Shown in pieces: positions 49,783-63,509 of a stretch of 64,000 bases of DNA. The translations under genes and the position numbers were made by a program. The DNA comes from Torreya grandis (Eukaryota; Streptophyta; Pinopsida; Cupressales; Taxaceae), in NCBI GenBank assembly GCA_037957365.1, contig JARHVA010004226.1, positions 1,216,001 through 1,280,000 of the forward strand, in the 5' to 3' direction. How positions within the stretch are numbered: the stretch's first letter is position 1; each line of letters starts with the position of its first letter. The notes under the pieces were generated by a model that saw nothing but the letters and a program-made list of their open reading frames with translations, did not search any database and was not told the DNA's origin.

Positions 49783-50130
49783 CCATGTTCTAAAAAGAGG
49801 ACTATGGATATTAATCTTATTGATATTGTTTTGCCTAATTATTGTAGGGTGCATTATACAACCAATCATGGTGAAATTGATTGCATTGATTTTTTTAAGG
49901 ATTTTAAAGCTTTTTAAGAAGAAATAAACAAATTTTAAGTGGTTCATAATAAATATAGTGGAGTAGGTACTTCAGGGTCCAAGCCTACTAATCAAACTTT
50001 CATGGTGGAGACATTTGATTTCCCTTTTCAAGAGGATTATGAACCTGATGATGTCCCTAAGGAAATCCAAGCGTTCCAATAGTTCCTGAAGAAGACCTAT
50101 CCTTTGAGGAATAGAGAGTAGAGTTAGACC
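48520..50130 (+). pseudogene. Ty3/gypsy gag remnant
   Basis: The open part 48682-49071 contains WFLNLPNNYITSWDGFTNVFIDQFG and YHQFTNIRMYASEPIKSFNAYF, the signature of the retrotransposon Gag domain (retrotrans_gag) with the usual ..WF..LP..SI..W..F...F and F..I......S...F..RF spacing. The downstream part has an Asn/Gln/Pro-rich linker (49255-49485), a Ser/Asn run created by a microsatellite (49672-49782), and a CX9-10H/C cluster near 49790-49885 (KPCSKR.., PNYCRVHYTTNHGEIDC), which may replace the CCHC knuckle. Stops and frameshifts are frequent. Confidence 0.8.
49672..49782. repeat. (AGT)n(AAT)n microsatellite within gag
   Basis: About six AGT followed by about thirty AAT units. In the gag frame it encodes Ser then Asn runs. 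The Ile-repeat ORFs in other frames are artefacts. Confidence 0.93.
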
Positions 50131-50459
50131 TTAACTACATCAATGCCTCTAAATAAATTTGAAACTCCTCCAAACACTTCTTCAAGCAATGATCCAAAAC
50201 AACCTAAAGGGAGTACCTTTAAGCATAATGTTGATGTTCCTAGTTCTTCAAATAAGACTGGTTATAATATTGTTGAAGACATGAAAAATATAAAATCTAA
50301 CATCACATTACATTTATTAAATAAGATCATAGAACAAAGGGACCTCTTGATGGAATCATTATCAAATAAATATAACAAACCACCCAAGGTTGACAATGCT
50401 AATGTAACTATACACAAAGCTTAGGTAAAATCTTCTCCTTTCTTACTCACAGGATGTTT

Positions 50460-50720
50460 GATAAGAATTTGCATAATTATTTATTGGATTCCAGTGCATC
50501 CAACAATATCATTCCAATAGGTATTTGAAAATAACTTGGATTAACACCTATTAAATCTGATAGAGTTGTTACTCAATTAAAAAAATCTAGAGTCAAGGTG
50601 ATTGGGAAATTATTAAATGTTCATATGCAATTGGCCTCTAAGGCTAGAGTATAGTAGTTTATTGGTATCTAATTTGTTGAAATTTATGATGTTTATAAGA
50701 TATTTTATAATAGGGAATAG
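50460..50720 (+). pseudogene. Ty3/gypsy protease remnant
   Basis: NYLLDSSASNNIIP at 50475-50516 matches the retropepsin active site (D-S/T-G-A-S), with Gly changed to Ser. LGLTPIKSDRVV and KVIGKLLNV follow as in gypsy proteases. The post-protease linker (50690-50830, MSMDCSHLRLP-like) leads into RNase H. Confidence 0.75.
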
Positions 50721-50924
50721 ACCAAAACTGTGAATAGCTACATGTCCATGGATTGTTCACATTTACGACTACCTTGAAAAGGAGTTCCAAACTAGATCAG
50801 GGTTGAAAGAGAGCCAAGGGTGAAGCACATGATCACTAAGTACAATGGTGTGAATGAAAGGGTCACCATAATTGAATAAAAATTAGGGGTTTTCACCATA
50901 TATACTACCATAGTATGTGATCAT

Positions 50925-51340
50925 AAAATTACTCGTGTTATTCATGGGCTATGGAAGTTACATTTTGATAGGGCTAGGTGTAAAGCTCGATCTAGGGTAG
51001 GCATTATTCTTACTAACCCTATCAGTAAGAAATACCATGATTCTTATAGACTGTAGTTTATTTGAACCAATAAATTTGATAAATATGAGGCCCTCATTTT
51101 AGGTTTACAATTTTCTATTAAAAAATAAAGTCAAAAAACTACTAGTCTATGGTGACTCTGAACTAGTAGTCAACCAGGCGAGGAGAAAATATCAATGCAA
51201 ACTCTCATAACTTAAGAGGTATAAGTTTAGGGTTTGGGATATAATTGAGTTGTTTGATGATTTTAGTATTATTTCCATTCAAAGGGAGGATAACCAAGCT
51301 ATTGATGAGTTGGCATCTACTACAACCAACCTCATGCCTA
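50925..51340 (+). pseudogene. RNase H domain located between protease and RT
   Basis: Readable residues: GLWKLHFDRARCK (50948-50985), VGIILTNPISK, FDKYEALILGLQF (~51069-51108), LVYGDSELVVNQ (51143-51178), IIELFDDFSIISIQREDNQAIDELAS (51240-51316). The Asp-Glu-Asp-Asp set is complete: HFD, YEA, YGDS and the final IDELA. This is the RVT_3-type RNase H. A second, ordinary gypsy RNase H follows RT, so the element has two. Its place before RT differs from the Tat group, where the extra RNase H follows the first one; I recall similar protease-RNaseH-RT polyproteins from other plants, so the order may be lineage-specific and not unique. One to two stops or shifts inactivate it. Confidence 0.75.
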
Positions 51341-51479
51341 ACCAAGACTCACCCAACTTTAGCATTGTGTTGATACCTTATCCTTCAGTCCCAGATAATG
51401 TGAATCATTCTTAGGTCTTTAGTGATGATTAATAGATATTTTATTTCATAGCTAATTTTGAATCATTTGATGCTCATAT

Positions 51480-52950
<1,471 letters not shown>

Positions 52951-53189
52951 AGTATTATGAAAGTTGATCAGTAGAACTTTGAAACTAGTGAGTGGTATAA
53001 TTCAATCATTCATTTACTAATTAATGGTACCTATCTTATAAGAATAACAAGGGAGCAAAAGAGGGCCTTTAGGCTTAAAGTAGATCATTATTTGATCAAA
53101 TATGGGGTTTCATATAGGAATAACTTTAAATGGATCTACCTAAGATGTGTCTCAAAATAAGAAGCTACCTAAATCATGAGCACCTTCCC

Positions 53190-54234
53190 TATGAAGTGAA
53201 ACCATGGGGATCCATCTAGGAAGACAACAACCCACAAGATCCTTAGATTTTTCTACTATTGGCCAACTATTTTCAAATATGCTCATAAGCACATGAGGGA
53301 ATGCCACTCATGCCATATCTTTAGCACTAAGCAGCCTAAGGTAGCAATGACTTTACAACTAGTCATGGTTGATAAACCATTTTCATAATGGGGGTTGTAA
53401 TTTGTAGGGGTAATCAACCCTAATTCATCATAGGGTCATAAATATATTCTGACTATCACATATTATTGTACAAGGTGGACTAAAGTTGTAGCCACCAAAT
53501 AATACAAGACTAAATAAGTGATTAGTTTTTTGGAGAACATATGTACTAGATTTGGAACTCCAGTCTCTTTGGTGTGTGATAATACATATATATTTATATC
53601 CAAAGAGATGACAAAATGGGTGTATGATAATATAATTTGTCTTAAGTTTTCATCCAACCATTATCCCCAAGGAAATGGATTGTCTGAGTCTACCAACAAG
53701 AACTTAATAAAATCAATCAAGAAGTCTATTGTAGACAAGCCCAGGACTTGGCATAAACTTCTCAAGTATGCCCCATGGGAAAATAGGATAAGGATCAAGT
53801 AGGAATTAAAGGTATCACAATTTCTATTGGTGTATGACCAAGAACCTATCTTCCCTTTCAATCTCAAACTACCTACATACAAATTCATGGAAGAGGATAT
53901 GGAATAAAGTTAGGAGCTTGAAAATTCAAGATTACTAGACATAATCTAGATGGAAGATGCATGTGAGAGGGCCTTTGCTAATTTTATCAGACATCAGACC
54001 ATAATGAAGAGGTGGTTTGACAAGAGATCAAATATCAAGGTGTTTAGATAAGGGTATTTAGTAATCCTTTGGGGCAAAGCATCTGAGCCTAAGGGAAAGC
54101 ATATAAAGTACATACCTATATGGATTGGCCCTTATCATATTTTAGACACACCAGGAGATAACACCTTTAGACTCAAAGACATACAACAAGCAAAGTTCAC
54201 ACTACCCACCAATGGGAAATACCTTGAACATTAA
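53190..54234 (+). pseudogene. Ty3/gypsy integrase (H2C2 zinc, DDE core, GPY/F)
   Basis: Zinc domain: HGDPSRKTTTHKILRFFYYWP then HMRECHSCHIF (~53200-53322), an HHCC set. Core: GL.FVGVINPNSS.GHKYILTIT (~53392-53460), then FGTPVSLVCDNTYIFISKEM (53551-53610) with the second Asp, and HYPQGNGLSESTNKNLIKSI (~53659-53718) with the catalytic Glu. The C-terminal GPY/F part reads KYIPIWIGPYHILDTPGDNTFRLKD (~54108-54182). The frame ends at TAA 54232. No chromodomain is seen. Several stops prevent function. Confidence 0.87.
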
Positions 54235-55333
54235 TTTTTTTTATTCCCCATGAGGTTTTTATGAAACAAAATTGTAAGATGGCTAGAATTAGTGTATGTA
54301 GGCTAGTTAGTTTCTTTCAGTTCTTTCCTTCCTATCCCTTGTTTCTACATAAGCATGTATATATCTGTTTGTTTCATTTTTTTCTTGCTTTGCTACTTTA
54401 TGTTGTGTGTTTTTTTGTGCCTTGCTCCTTGTTTCTAATAAGTCATTTTGGACAACCTTGAGTTCAAATTTTATTTAGTTTTCTTGAAAATCCCAAAGTC
54501 TATGAATGTGGGTATGAACCTAATACATGTATTAACCATGGGTCTGAACTATGAGCCTAATGTTATGATTTAAATAAATTGGTAAAGACAAATGGAAGAC
54601 GCTGATTTCTCCATGAGAGCTTAAACATTCTCTTGACATAAAATTGGTTTTAAAAAGATTTGTACTTGTAGGATGAAAGCTTAATCTATTGAGACACCAT
54701 CATGATTGCACTTATCACACATCCTTACTTGGGATAATGGTTACAACCATAGGTGATTTTATAAGAATCAAATTCTTGACCAAATCCTTAAACCTGGTTA
54801 CCCTAGTTCCTAGCCTTGCAAAAAGCATAAAAGACCTAAAATACAAAAAATAAGAATGCAATGCAAAATATAAAAAATCAATCATAAGTGATTCTGGTAA
54901 TCTCCATCAGGGCTATGGATGCTTAGTTGGTAGTGGATCAAGAATATGAGTGGAGGCAAAGGCATATTTGTTAGGAATATGGATGCTTAGCTAGAAATAG
55001 AGTAATGCCCAAGCCTTCCCTAAAATAGAAGCATGGTTCTTAATGAATATCTAAACATGCTCCAAGTCAGTATTAATGATTAAAGACATGAAACTTGGAA
55101 GTTGTCCCCTAAATCTCATGGAAAATAGTAAGTGAAATCAAAGCACACACAAGTGGAATGGATGACTATCTTAATGTTTTCTCCCAATTTTGTAAGTGCA
55201 AGGTTTGTTTCAACCATAAAATGATCTAGATAACAACATTGATCAAGTGGAGTGGATGACTTAGTTATTTGTCTAAACCAGAGTCTCTAAGTTCTAACCT
55301 ATTGTTATGTTTCTATCATAAGTTTCCATTTTT
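54235..55333 (+). other. Region between gypsy integrase and right repeat R
   Basis: Nothing coding is recognised. A good polypurine tract immediately before 55334 is absent, which is the main weakness of the LTR reading. Phrases like AATATGGATGCTTAGCTAGAAATAG recur at 54913 and 54979. Confidence 0.5.
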
Positions 55334-57487
55334 TGAGGTCAAAATACCTCCATTTTTGAAAATTGGGACCCTTGAGATACTTTAAATCTTAACCCTAAAA
55401 CCATGGCATGTTTTGAACATTATTAAAATTTGAAGATCATCCACTTTGATAAAGTTGGCTTACTAGTTTATGGTTTTGCTTTGATCTTGTCTAATGTTTC
55501 TAATAATTGGTATTCATGTCTTATAAGTTGCAAGTTTCATGGAACCCTTATAAAGAGATCATGCTTGAAAGTTACAAATTTACTTTATTCAAGTTTTCAC
55601 TAGCCTTTGGTTTATGAAAATTCAAATCTAAATTCATGTTCTGAAACCTCTCCTCTAAAAAACTTGGCTTAAAACCTTGGTTCAAATTCAAATACTAGTG
55701 GGAATGATTTTGTTGGAAATATTTTTAATTTATTTTGACTTAAGCCCCAATTTTTATGATAAGGCTAGGTCATGTTTTTTAACATGACCAAACCTTAGCC
55801 TAAAAATTATGCTTATTACCCTTTATTTTCCCCCTTAGTTCTTTATATATCTAATCTAGCCCAATGTTATGCTAATAATAGCCATTTATTTTAAGCATGG
55901 TCCCCTTTGCTAAAAACTTTAACCTAAAGTTTCAACCCTAAGGCCCTGTTTGTATTTATAAATGTAAATGAGATCTTAGTCTTAAAGCTTTTGCATAAGT
56001 TTCTATCTACCTAGGTCTAACTTTCATATTAGTAGGGTCCCTTTTATTTTTATAGCATGGTCTCCTTTATTATTACCTATTTAGCTTAAATCCTTAACAC
56101 TAAGGCCATGTTCATGTTCATTAACTTGAATGAGACCTTAGTCTTAACATTTTAGACAAAGTATTATTTCATCCTGGGTCCTCACTTAAATACCTTATCT
56201 CTTTGTAGATCCAATAGTCCATGCTTTATTGCACCTCTTAATCCTATGGAGTGAGGAAAATCCTAACAAACTTAAGAATTTGGTCCTTCAAACCAATCAT
56301 GTTGAGCATCTAGATCATGATCGACATATCTCACTTCATCATGGATTTTAATCAGATAGAGCAAATGTAACATTAAAAAGTTAGAAGGCCCAAAAATCCC
56401 CATGAAGCCACCATGTGGTGCTCTCACATACAAGAACTTGATGAGATTCAATTTGATGTTTACACAACTATCATTTAACATCCACAAGGCCATTATTGAT
56501 GTATATACAACTATCAATTTTAAGCCCACCAAAACTAAGAACTTCATAATTTTAAATTTGACATTCTTGTGAATGTTATTTGATGTTTGTGAGGCTGTCA
56601 TTAACATTTATGAGACTGTCAAATTTAATCTTATCTAACATTTTTTTACTTAGATAAAGGGGGCATATTTTATGTCATTTGAGGGGTCATTTGATATTAT
56701 TATTTAGAAAAACTTAGCATAAAATGCTTTAACCTAAGTATTTTCATGTTTATTAATATAAAATAAACTTAGCTAAAAGCATTTTAACCTAAGTGCTTTG
56801 TGTAACTATGCATTGATGAAATCTCATGCATCTTGTAAGATCTGATGGTCTGTACTTCATCATGACTCTTGATCTAATGGCATGAAATTATTTGACTATT
56901 TGATGATTCTACAAGAGCCTATAGGCTCGACACATAGTAGATACACATTCAATATGCAATTGGTGTAGGATATAGAGCTCAATAAGCCTATGGAGGTGCC
57001 AAGTGAGACAACCATGGGGATCAATACCAAGAAGGCCAATGACATGAGAAGGCCTAAATCATGATGAACATCCTAGATTGATTCATAGGGAATGATTTGA
57101 TGATGTGAAGCAAAAGGTAAATTTCAAAAAATAATAGCTAGTGCTTTGAAGGCATTTATGAAAAATGCCATGAAAGGTGTCAGATAAATGCTAAATAAGT
57201 GCCATGTAAGTACAAAGTGAAAAAATGAAAATATTATGTGTTTTAAAATGCAAATGTATATAGGTAATAGTCAAAATCAAATTTGAGGCATGTATGAGCC
57301 GAAGTCCAAGTAAGCCATCACCATTAAAGCTTCAAGAGAGCCCAAAAGTTTCATAAAATCCCTAATTTGAGCTTGAATTGATTACAATTAAGCTTAAAGA
57401 GAGTCTAATTTCAATTCAAGCACAAAAGAATTGACCTAGAGACCATTTAGAACACAACAATAAGAAAATTTTCAAAGTTTGGAAGTC

Positions 57488-60400
57488 ATGTCATCTCAGA
57501 GTCAATAATATAGGAATGAGATAGAATTTTATTTGTCTATGGATAATAAAGGGAGGGTATTCAAAGACATAGACCTAGACATTATTGTATTAAACACACA
57601 TAATAGTAATTAGTCCAAGATCTTTTGGACCATTGAAGAGATGCAGGTCATCACTAAAGAAGAACAAAATATTGAAACTATAACCATAAGGTATTACAAC
57701 CTAGTTGTAGTCCAAATGACCAGAATCCACCATGTGGCTACCTAACAATAATCCACTATATCAACATTATTTCTCCCATTTTCAAGGACTATAGGATGGA
57801 GAAGGGTTAGATTATTCATGAAAGGACATTTAAAATAATTGCATTCATTTCCCTATTAGCCTTTGAGAGTTATTACAAACCTCCAAAACCCCAAATGAAT
57901 TTGCCCACTATTAAGGAATGGACTAACAAGAATGATCTAGACACCATCCTTAGGCCATAGTTTCTTCAAGGGAACCATGTGATCCAAGACCCTACTAACA
58001 ACATCTTAGTTTCCCAATTTAGAGAGGGAGATAGGGTGATTATGACCCTACTAAATAGGATATTTAGAGCTCCTTCAAACTCTTATATCAATAAGAGTTG
58101 GGTGTCCTACATTTAATTTATGGTAGAGAAAGAACTCACTCCTTTAATTAGAGATCAACATATATCTAGAAAGATAATGCACAACCATTAAAAGGATTAG
58201 TACCCAATTATTCATGATGTATTATCTATTGGATGCCTTACTAGCCTCCACCCAGATCTTTCATATCAAAAATTGGTCACCTGAGGAAAAATTTACCATA
58301 TCCTATCACTATTCAAAGATACACATATTCAAATATAAGCATAACATCTAATTCATCTATGACTATGTATATCTAGCCTTGGTAGAAGCCATCACAAGGA
58401 TCCCTATGCCTAGAGTAAGACCTCTAATCAATAAATATATGGAGCTAATGGGAGACATCTAGTTATATCTAGATTGTATAGTGATAAAAAATGAAGGTAT
58501 TTTGATCCAACCTTATAGTTTTCCTATTTATGTTCTCACCAAGCTAATAGAGCAAAAGATAGCATACCAAATTCTAAATGGTGTGGATAGAGTGTGCAAA
58601 GACAAGAGGAAATTCCTCCTCTATTCCTTTATTTTAACCACTAGTAGAACTATGTTATATAATTGGGATAAGGTGAACACTATGGATAGACATAAGGAAT
58701 ATTTCAAATTTCAACTTTAAGAGCTAAAGATGTGGGACCTGAAGGGCATGGTCTCAACACATTTGAAATCCAAGTAATTATCCAAGCCATTATATGAGCA
58801 CCATCTTAGTTTCCATGACACCATATATATCAAAGAAAATAATTTTGAAGAAATATTGGCTAGGATCAAGGGATATAACATTAAAATTGATCATATACTG
58901 ACTAGTGATTAAAAGCCACCTATAGACATATGGAAAATGGGACTTTTGTAGTACAATTTGATACTTAGACCTTTAAGGCCCCCTCAAGAGAAACCAAAAG
59001 TGGAAGGAAAATAGCCCCAAGTATAGATACACAAGATCTTGATGAGGAAAAGATGGAAGAGAGACCTAGTGAGAGACCATCATCCTCAGTCCCTCCCTAA
59101 AGACTAACATCTCTAGTTAAATACCTAGACATGATTGCCCTATAACTTAATGAGATAGTGGAGGATGCCCTTAAGGTTATTGCTGAGATATGGATATAAT
59201 GAAGAGGAAGAACATGTTGAAGAAGCATAAGCCCAAAAAAAGGAGGTTGAGAAAGAAAAGGGAAAATAAGTTTCCCTGGACCTAGTCCCAGTGGCACCAT
59301 TGAAGAAGAGAGGCAAAATTAGTAATGGTCCCAATTGGATCAAAGAAGCCAAAGTTGAATTTATTAGTGTAGGTTTTTATTTTTCCATATTTATTAATTA
59401 GGGAATATTATATATTTGTGCATACATGGAGTTTTCCTACATTCGTGGGATAGGCTAGCTTATGTGAAGATTGTGTGTCATATTTGTGTCATAAGGTCTC
59501 ATAAGAATGTCATAAGATACTCCTATTCCGGGTATGGGAGTTACTTATCTATTCTTGGCACCTTGTCACCACCTTTTTTGGAGGAGTCTATTATTGGAGT
59601 GCTTTTACCACCTTTTGTGGAGGAGTCTATTCTTGGGGTGCTTTGACCACCATTTGTGGAGGAGTTACTTACTAGCTCTCCTATATGTATTCTTCATTTT
59701 GGCCATTTCATGTTAATAATCAGATTTTGGTTTTCTCCATTTTTATCTTGTGTAATTTATATTCTTATTTTCAAATTGCTTTAGCATCTTGTGGTGTGCA
59801 CTTGTTCATCTTGTGTGATCACGTCTCCATTGCACTCGCGTTATCCAGATTCTAGCAACAACTTCAATAGAATTTCACTCACCCCATGAGTGAGGTAAAC
59901 TTATTTAGTGATGAATACCCCATCATGGACTAATCTTTCCTAATTGGTTCATTTATGTAAAAATGCATAAGATACCCACTTGGCACCACTTATGGGCCCT
60001 GACCAAGACTATCATTGTTGATATGCATGATGATATCAAGATATGGATACATTATTTGATGGAGGTAGAAATAAGAATAGTGGCTACTATAGGGTTAGAT
60101 AAAAAGCATGTAGATGATCTATGAGCATCAAATAGTACCTAGATGGAGGCTCCTAAATATCCAAATTACACTAAACTAGCTACTACCATGCAATTCAATC
60201 CAAAGACAATTGGATTAGAGAGAGTAATAACTAGAAAGGCCATGGTGGGGATTTAAGAGTTCACCTTTTAGAAGGTTGAGTCATTTATTGGCTTAAATCC
60301 AATTAGAGGTTAGAAACCTAGTGAGCACTCCATCCATGTAGAGGACATTGAAGAATTGATTGAATCTCATTTATCTTAGGTTAGAGTAGGCATTAGAGGT

Positions 60401-61155
60401 ATCAAATAAATAATATACAACTTAGAGAGGGAGAATGATAATTTGAAGGCACAAGCTATCTTATTAGTGCCTAAGGCAATGATTAAATTACTAGATGAAT
60501 CCTTCTATGATATGTTTGAATCCTTACAAATAATAAATTTGAGATACAATGTATTAGCACAATAGAACATAGTGGCCAAGGGTCTAGTAGCCCAATGTCA
60601 AGATTCATAGGATAAAATAATAGGGTTGATTAGCATTTAGGTTGGAAAGCAGATTCCTAGTTTCAAAACAATAAGTTTAGGACACTTGAATGCAATTATA
60701 AGAATTGTTGTTGACAGGGTCCAAGGTTTAAGTGCATGGTCCCACGAACTAGAGAGACTCCTAAAGAATGATGAGGAGCTAATGGAAAGGATTGAATAAC
60801 TCCTTGGGACCATGATCACTAATCATGTATAGCTCACCATCTTAGGCATCATCAAGGATGATATATTTAAATATAGGGCTACCTTGGTAACCTAAGAAAT
60901 AAAAAGTAAAAATGTCAAGGTCAGTCTGGGGAAGACAATAATAAGATCCTAGATATGATCCTTAATGTAAGAGAAAGGATAGTTGAGGCAAAAATCATCA
61001 AGGAAGCCATGGCCAAAAATGACAAATAATTGAATACTTTGGATGACAATGAGGAGTGTCTTTTAAGACAAGTTTTGGACTTAAAATTGGTCAGTAAGTA
61101 GCACCAAAAGGCTATGAACATCCTCCAACAATAACAAGAAAGTTCTCAGGCATAG
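57488..61155 (+). pseudogene. ORF X, right copy, interrupted by a solo LTR
   Basis: Starts MSSQS at 57488 and parallels the left copy: EFYLSMDNKGRVFKDIDLD; the open part 58481-58720 (LLYSFILTTSRTMLYNWDKVNTM); and WDLKGMVSTHLKS. The acidic and Lys-rich block precedes the insertion at 59362. After it the heptad-rich C-terminus can be followed to TAG at 61153. Stops and shifts are frequent and mostly at different places from those in the left copy, so the two decayed independently. Function unknown; see the left copy. Confidence 0.55.
59362..59869. mobile_element. Solo LTR (508 bp) within right repeat R
   Basis: This insertion is absent from the left copy, where ACTTTTAATCACCCC runs on. It is flanked by GAATT (59357-59361 and 59870-59874). 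Ends TATTAG...CAATA form a short terminal inverted repeat and look like TG...CA ends altered by one transition each. Inside are three 39-bp tandem units (ACCACC..TTTGTGGAGGAGT.., from 59568, 59607 and 59646, the third partial). The right part has a CACTCGCGTTATCCAGATTCTAGCAACA stretch, resembling the end of gypsy LTRs. Orientation is probably +. Confidence 0.75.
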
Positions 61156-61376
61156 GGCCCACCAATTAGTTAATATTCCATTTTGTATAAGTATTGTAAT
61201 ATTTTGAAATAAGAATATTCTTTTTTAAAGGCATATGCTAGTTCATTAGCATATTTGCCTCTATGTGAGTTTAGGTTACAAAAGAAAATGTTTTCTAGAA
61301 CTTTTTATAAAAAGGAAAACTATCCTTACTTCTTGTACATTTGTATCTTATAATTGACTAGTATACTATCTTGTCC

Positions 61377-61387
61377 TCCTATAAAAG
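61377..61387 (+). promoter_or_regulatory. TATA box of repeat R (right copy)
   Basis: CCTATAAAAGG, in the same context as 47164-47174 in the left copy. Confidence 0.55.
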
Positions 61388-61640
61388 GTAGAGCTACTAT
61401 CTTGTAAAGGGAGATAATTTTGAGCAAAATTTATATACTTTGAGTAGTTAATACAATCAAAGAAGTCTAAAAATATTGTCCAAGTTTTTTTGTGTCAATT
61501 TGTTACATGGTTTTTCTCTTAATTTCTAGTCTTCAGTCTTAAATTTGAATAGTTTTTATGAATTTTGAGTTACATCTTTGATTACAAGGTTGTTAATTTG
61601 TGCTTATGCTAGATTAGTTGAATGATCTTGAATAATTTTA

Positions 61641-63399
61641 TTGAATTTCACATATGTATACTACAATATTTTTTTATAAAATCAACTAAATTCTAATTGA
61701 TCTTAGCCCTATAGTTTAAAAATGATACCCTAATTAATTTTTACTAGAATATTTTGGAAAAAATATTGTTATGATCATAGGTTGTGACCTTTTATGTGCT
61801 CAAATCCTAATGAGGAATGAAAATATTTGGCATAAATTTTTTTGTATATGACATTGAGTAGAAGTTTATCTCTTCATTTCAAATCTTAGCAAGGGACATG
61901 ATTTGAATAAGTATCCTTTATTATGCTCTATCATAATGCTTGGTATGTTATACTTCATTAGATTATGGCTTCATAGGTAGCATGTTATGAAAAATTAAGC
62001 AATGATATATATTTTTTCTTGGAAGTTGATATGAAATGAGTGTGAATCACAATTTAGCTCAAGTTTGTGAAAATAAGTGAGAATAAAGTATCCTTATTTG
62101 ATATGAATTAGTTTTGGATACAAGATATTCTAACTTATAGGGGAAAATTGATAAAAAAAATAATTTCCATGACACCATATGTTTTATGATTTCCAATAAA
62201 CAAGAGAATCTTGATTTTGATGGGTGTGATCACCATTTTGTAATGTTTAGGAAAAACATGAGTGTAAATTTATTCCAAGGCTAATTTTTTTATACTAAGA
62301 ATAGAAGAGCCTAAGGCTTGCAGTAGAAGTAGAAGTGGACTAAACCTATTAAACTATGTATGGTCATGTGTTTCTTATTAAAACTAAGTTTGTTTTTCCT
62401 GGTAAACTTATATTAGAATTACACTAATATAGGTTAATTTTATCCACACAGTTATATTAAGAGTATGTGTGTATATGGCTTATGGTTGGTCATATTAAAA
62501 TAAAATAAAATATAGCAACATTAGTATATTATATTAGTGTTTTGATTCTATAATAACATGATTTACAGTAAAAAAATATGTTAACATAATGAACTTACAA
62601 AATAATTCTATGAATTGATTGAATAACTTAACCAAATAGGTGATGCTTGTATTTATGAAAAAAATAACTTCAATATAGCATACAAAACATATTATGTTGG
62701 ACTATTTTGAGTGGTTTCATTTTTAATGTTATTTTCATCATATACATTGTAATAAATGCTTTATTTTATTTACAAAGTAGTTGTGGTTACCCTTCCTACC
62801 TAGAGCTTGATGACTAATAAGAAAGGATGTCTTTTACAAGTTTCTCATCATCAGTTAGACAAGAACAAATGAGTGTATGTGCATATATATTTATTCTGAT
62901 ATTATGAGTATATAAGCCTTAAAATTATGTGTTTATGGAACTTTTTGTATGGCTATAGATGCAATACATTCAATGTATATGCATTTATACTCATTTTGAT
63001 CTTATGATTGAATATGCCTTATAACTATGAATATATGAAACTTGTTTTTTTCTTCCCTTGAATGAAGTATTATGGAGCTTTCAATGTATGGTGTATTCAA
63101 CTTATTGAGGGACTAAAGATTTAATTATTTTTTAAACAAGAAAGGAATTGTTACTTGTTTTTTGAATGAAGGAAGACACTAATATTAAATTTTAAGCAGA
63201 GGAATTGGAACACATAAGTCAAAATCTGATTGTTATTGTCAGATTATATGGTTAATGCCATACTTATGTCATTTTATAAATAAATATTTATTGGGAATTA
63301 TGCAAAAAAAATGCTTTCATGATTCTATGAGATTGCATGCTTAAGTACATAATAAAAGGGTCATCCTTTTAATTAAAATATGATGAGTGTCAATTTATG

Positions 63400-63401
<2 letters not shown>
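61641..63401. other. AT-rich spacer; one diverged ~100-bp duplication
   Basis: No ORF or retroelement motif. 62875-62947 and 62976-63047 share ATRTGCATWTATAYTYATTYTGAT.TTATGA...ATAWGCCTTA at about 70%, an old tandem duplication of ~100-bp period. Confidence 0.5.
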
Positions 63402-63482
<81 letters not shown>

Positions 63483-63509
63483 TTGTTGTTGTTGTTGTTG
63501 TTGTTGTTG
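63402..63509. repeat. (AAT)n(ATT)n(GTT)n compound microsatellite
   Basis: AAT units to ~63458, then ATT units to ~63483, then GTT units. The AAT and ATT tracts are complementary and can pair as a hairpin. Confidence 0.95.

Larger units (their letters stand above)
55334..61640 (+). repeat. Giant direct repeat R, right copy (candidate 3' LTR)
   Basis: Collinear with 35286-47425 minus copia element 2. It preserves the region that element 2 interrupted: GGGAATGATTTTGTTGGAAATATTT at ~55700-55725 is the empty-site counterpart. It contains ORF X' (57488-61155), a TATA box (61377-61387) and the same right end. It carries its own insertion, a solo LTR at 59362-59869, absent from the left copy. Net length without it is ~5.8 kb. 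Confidence 0.65.
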
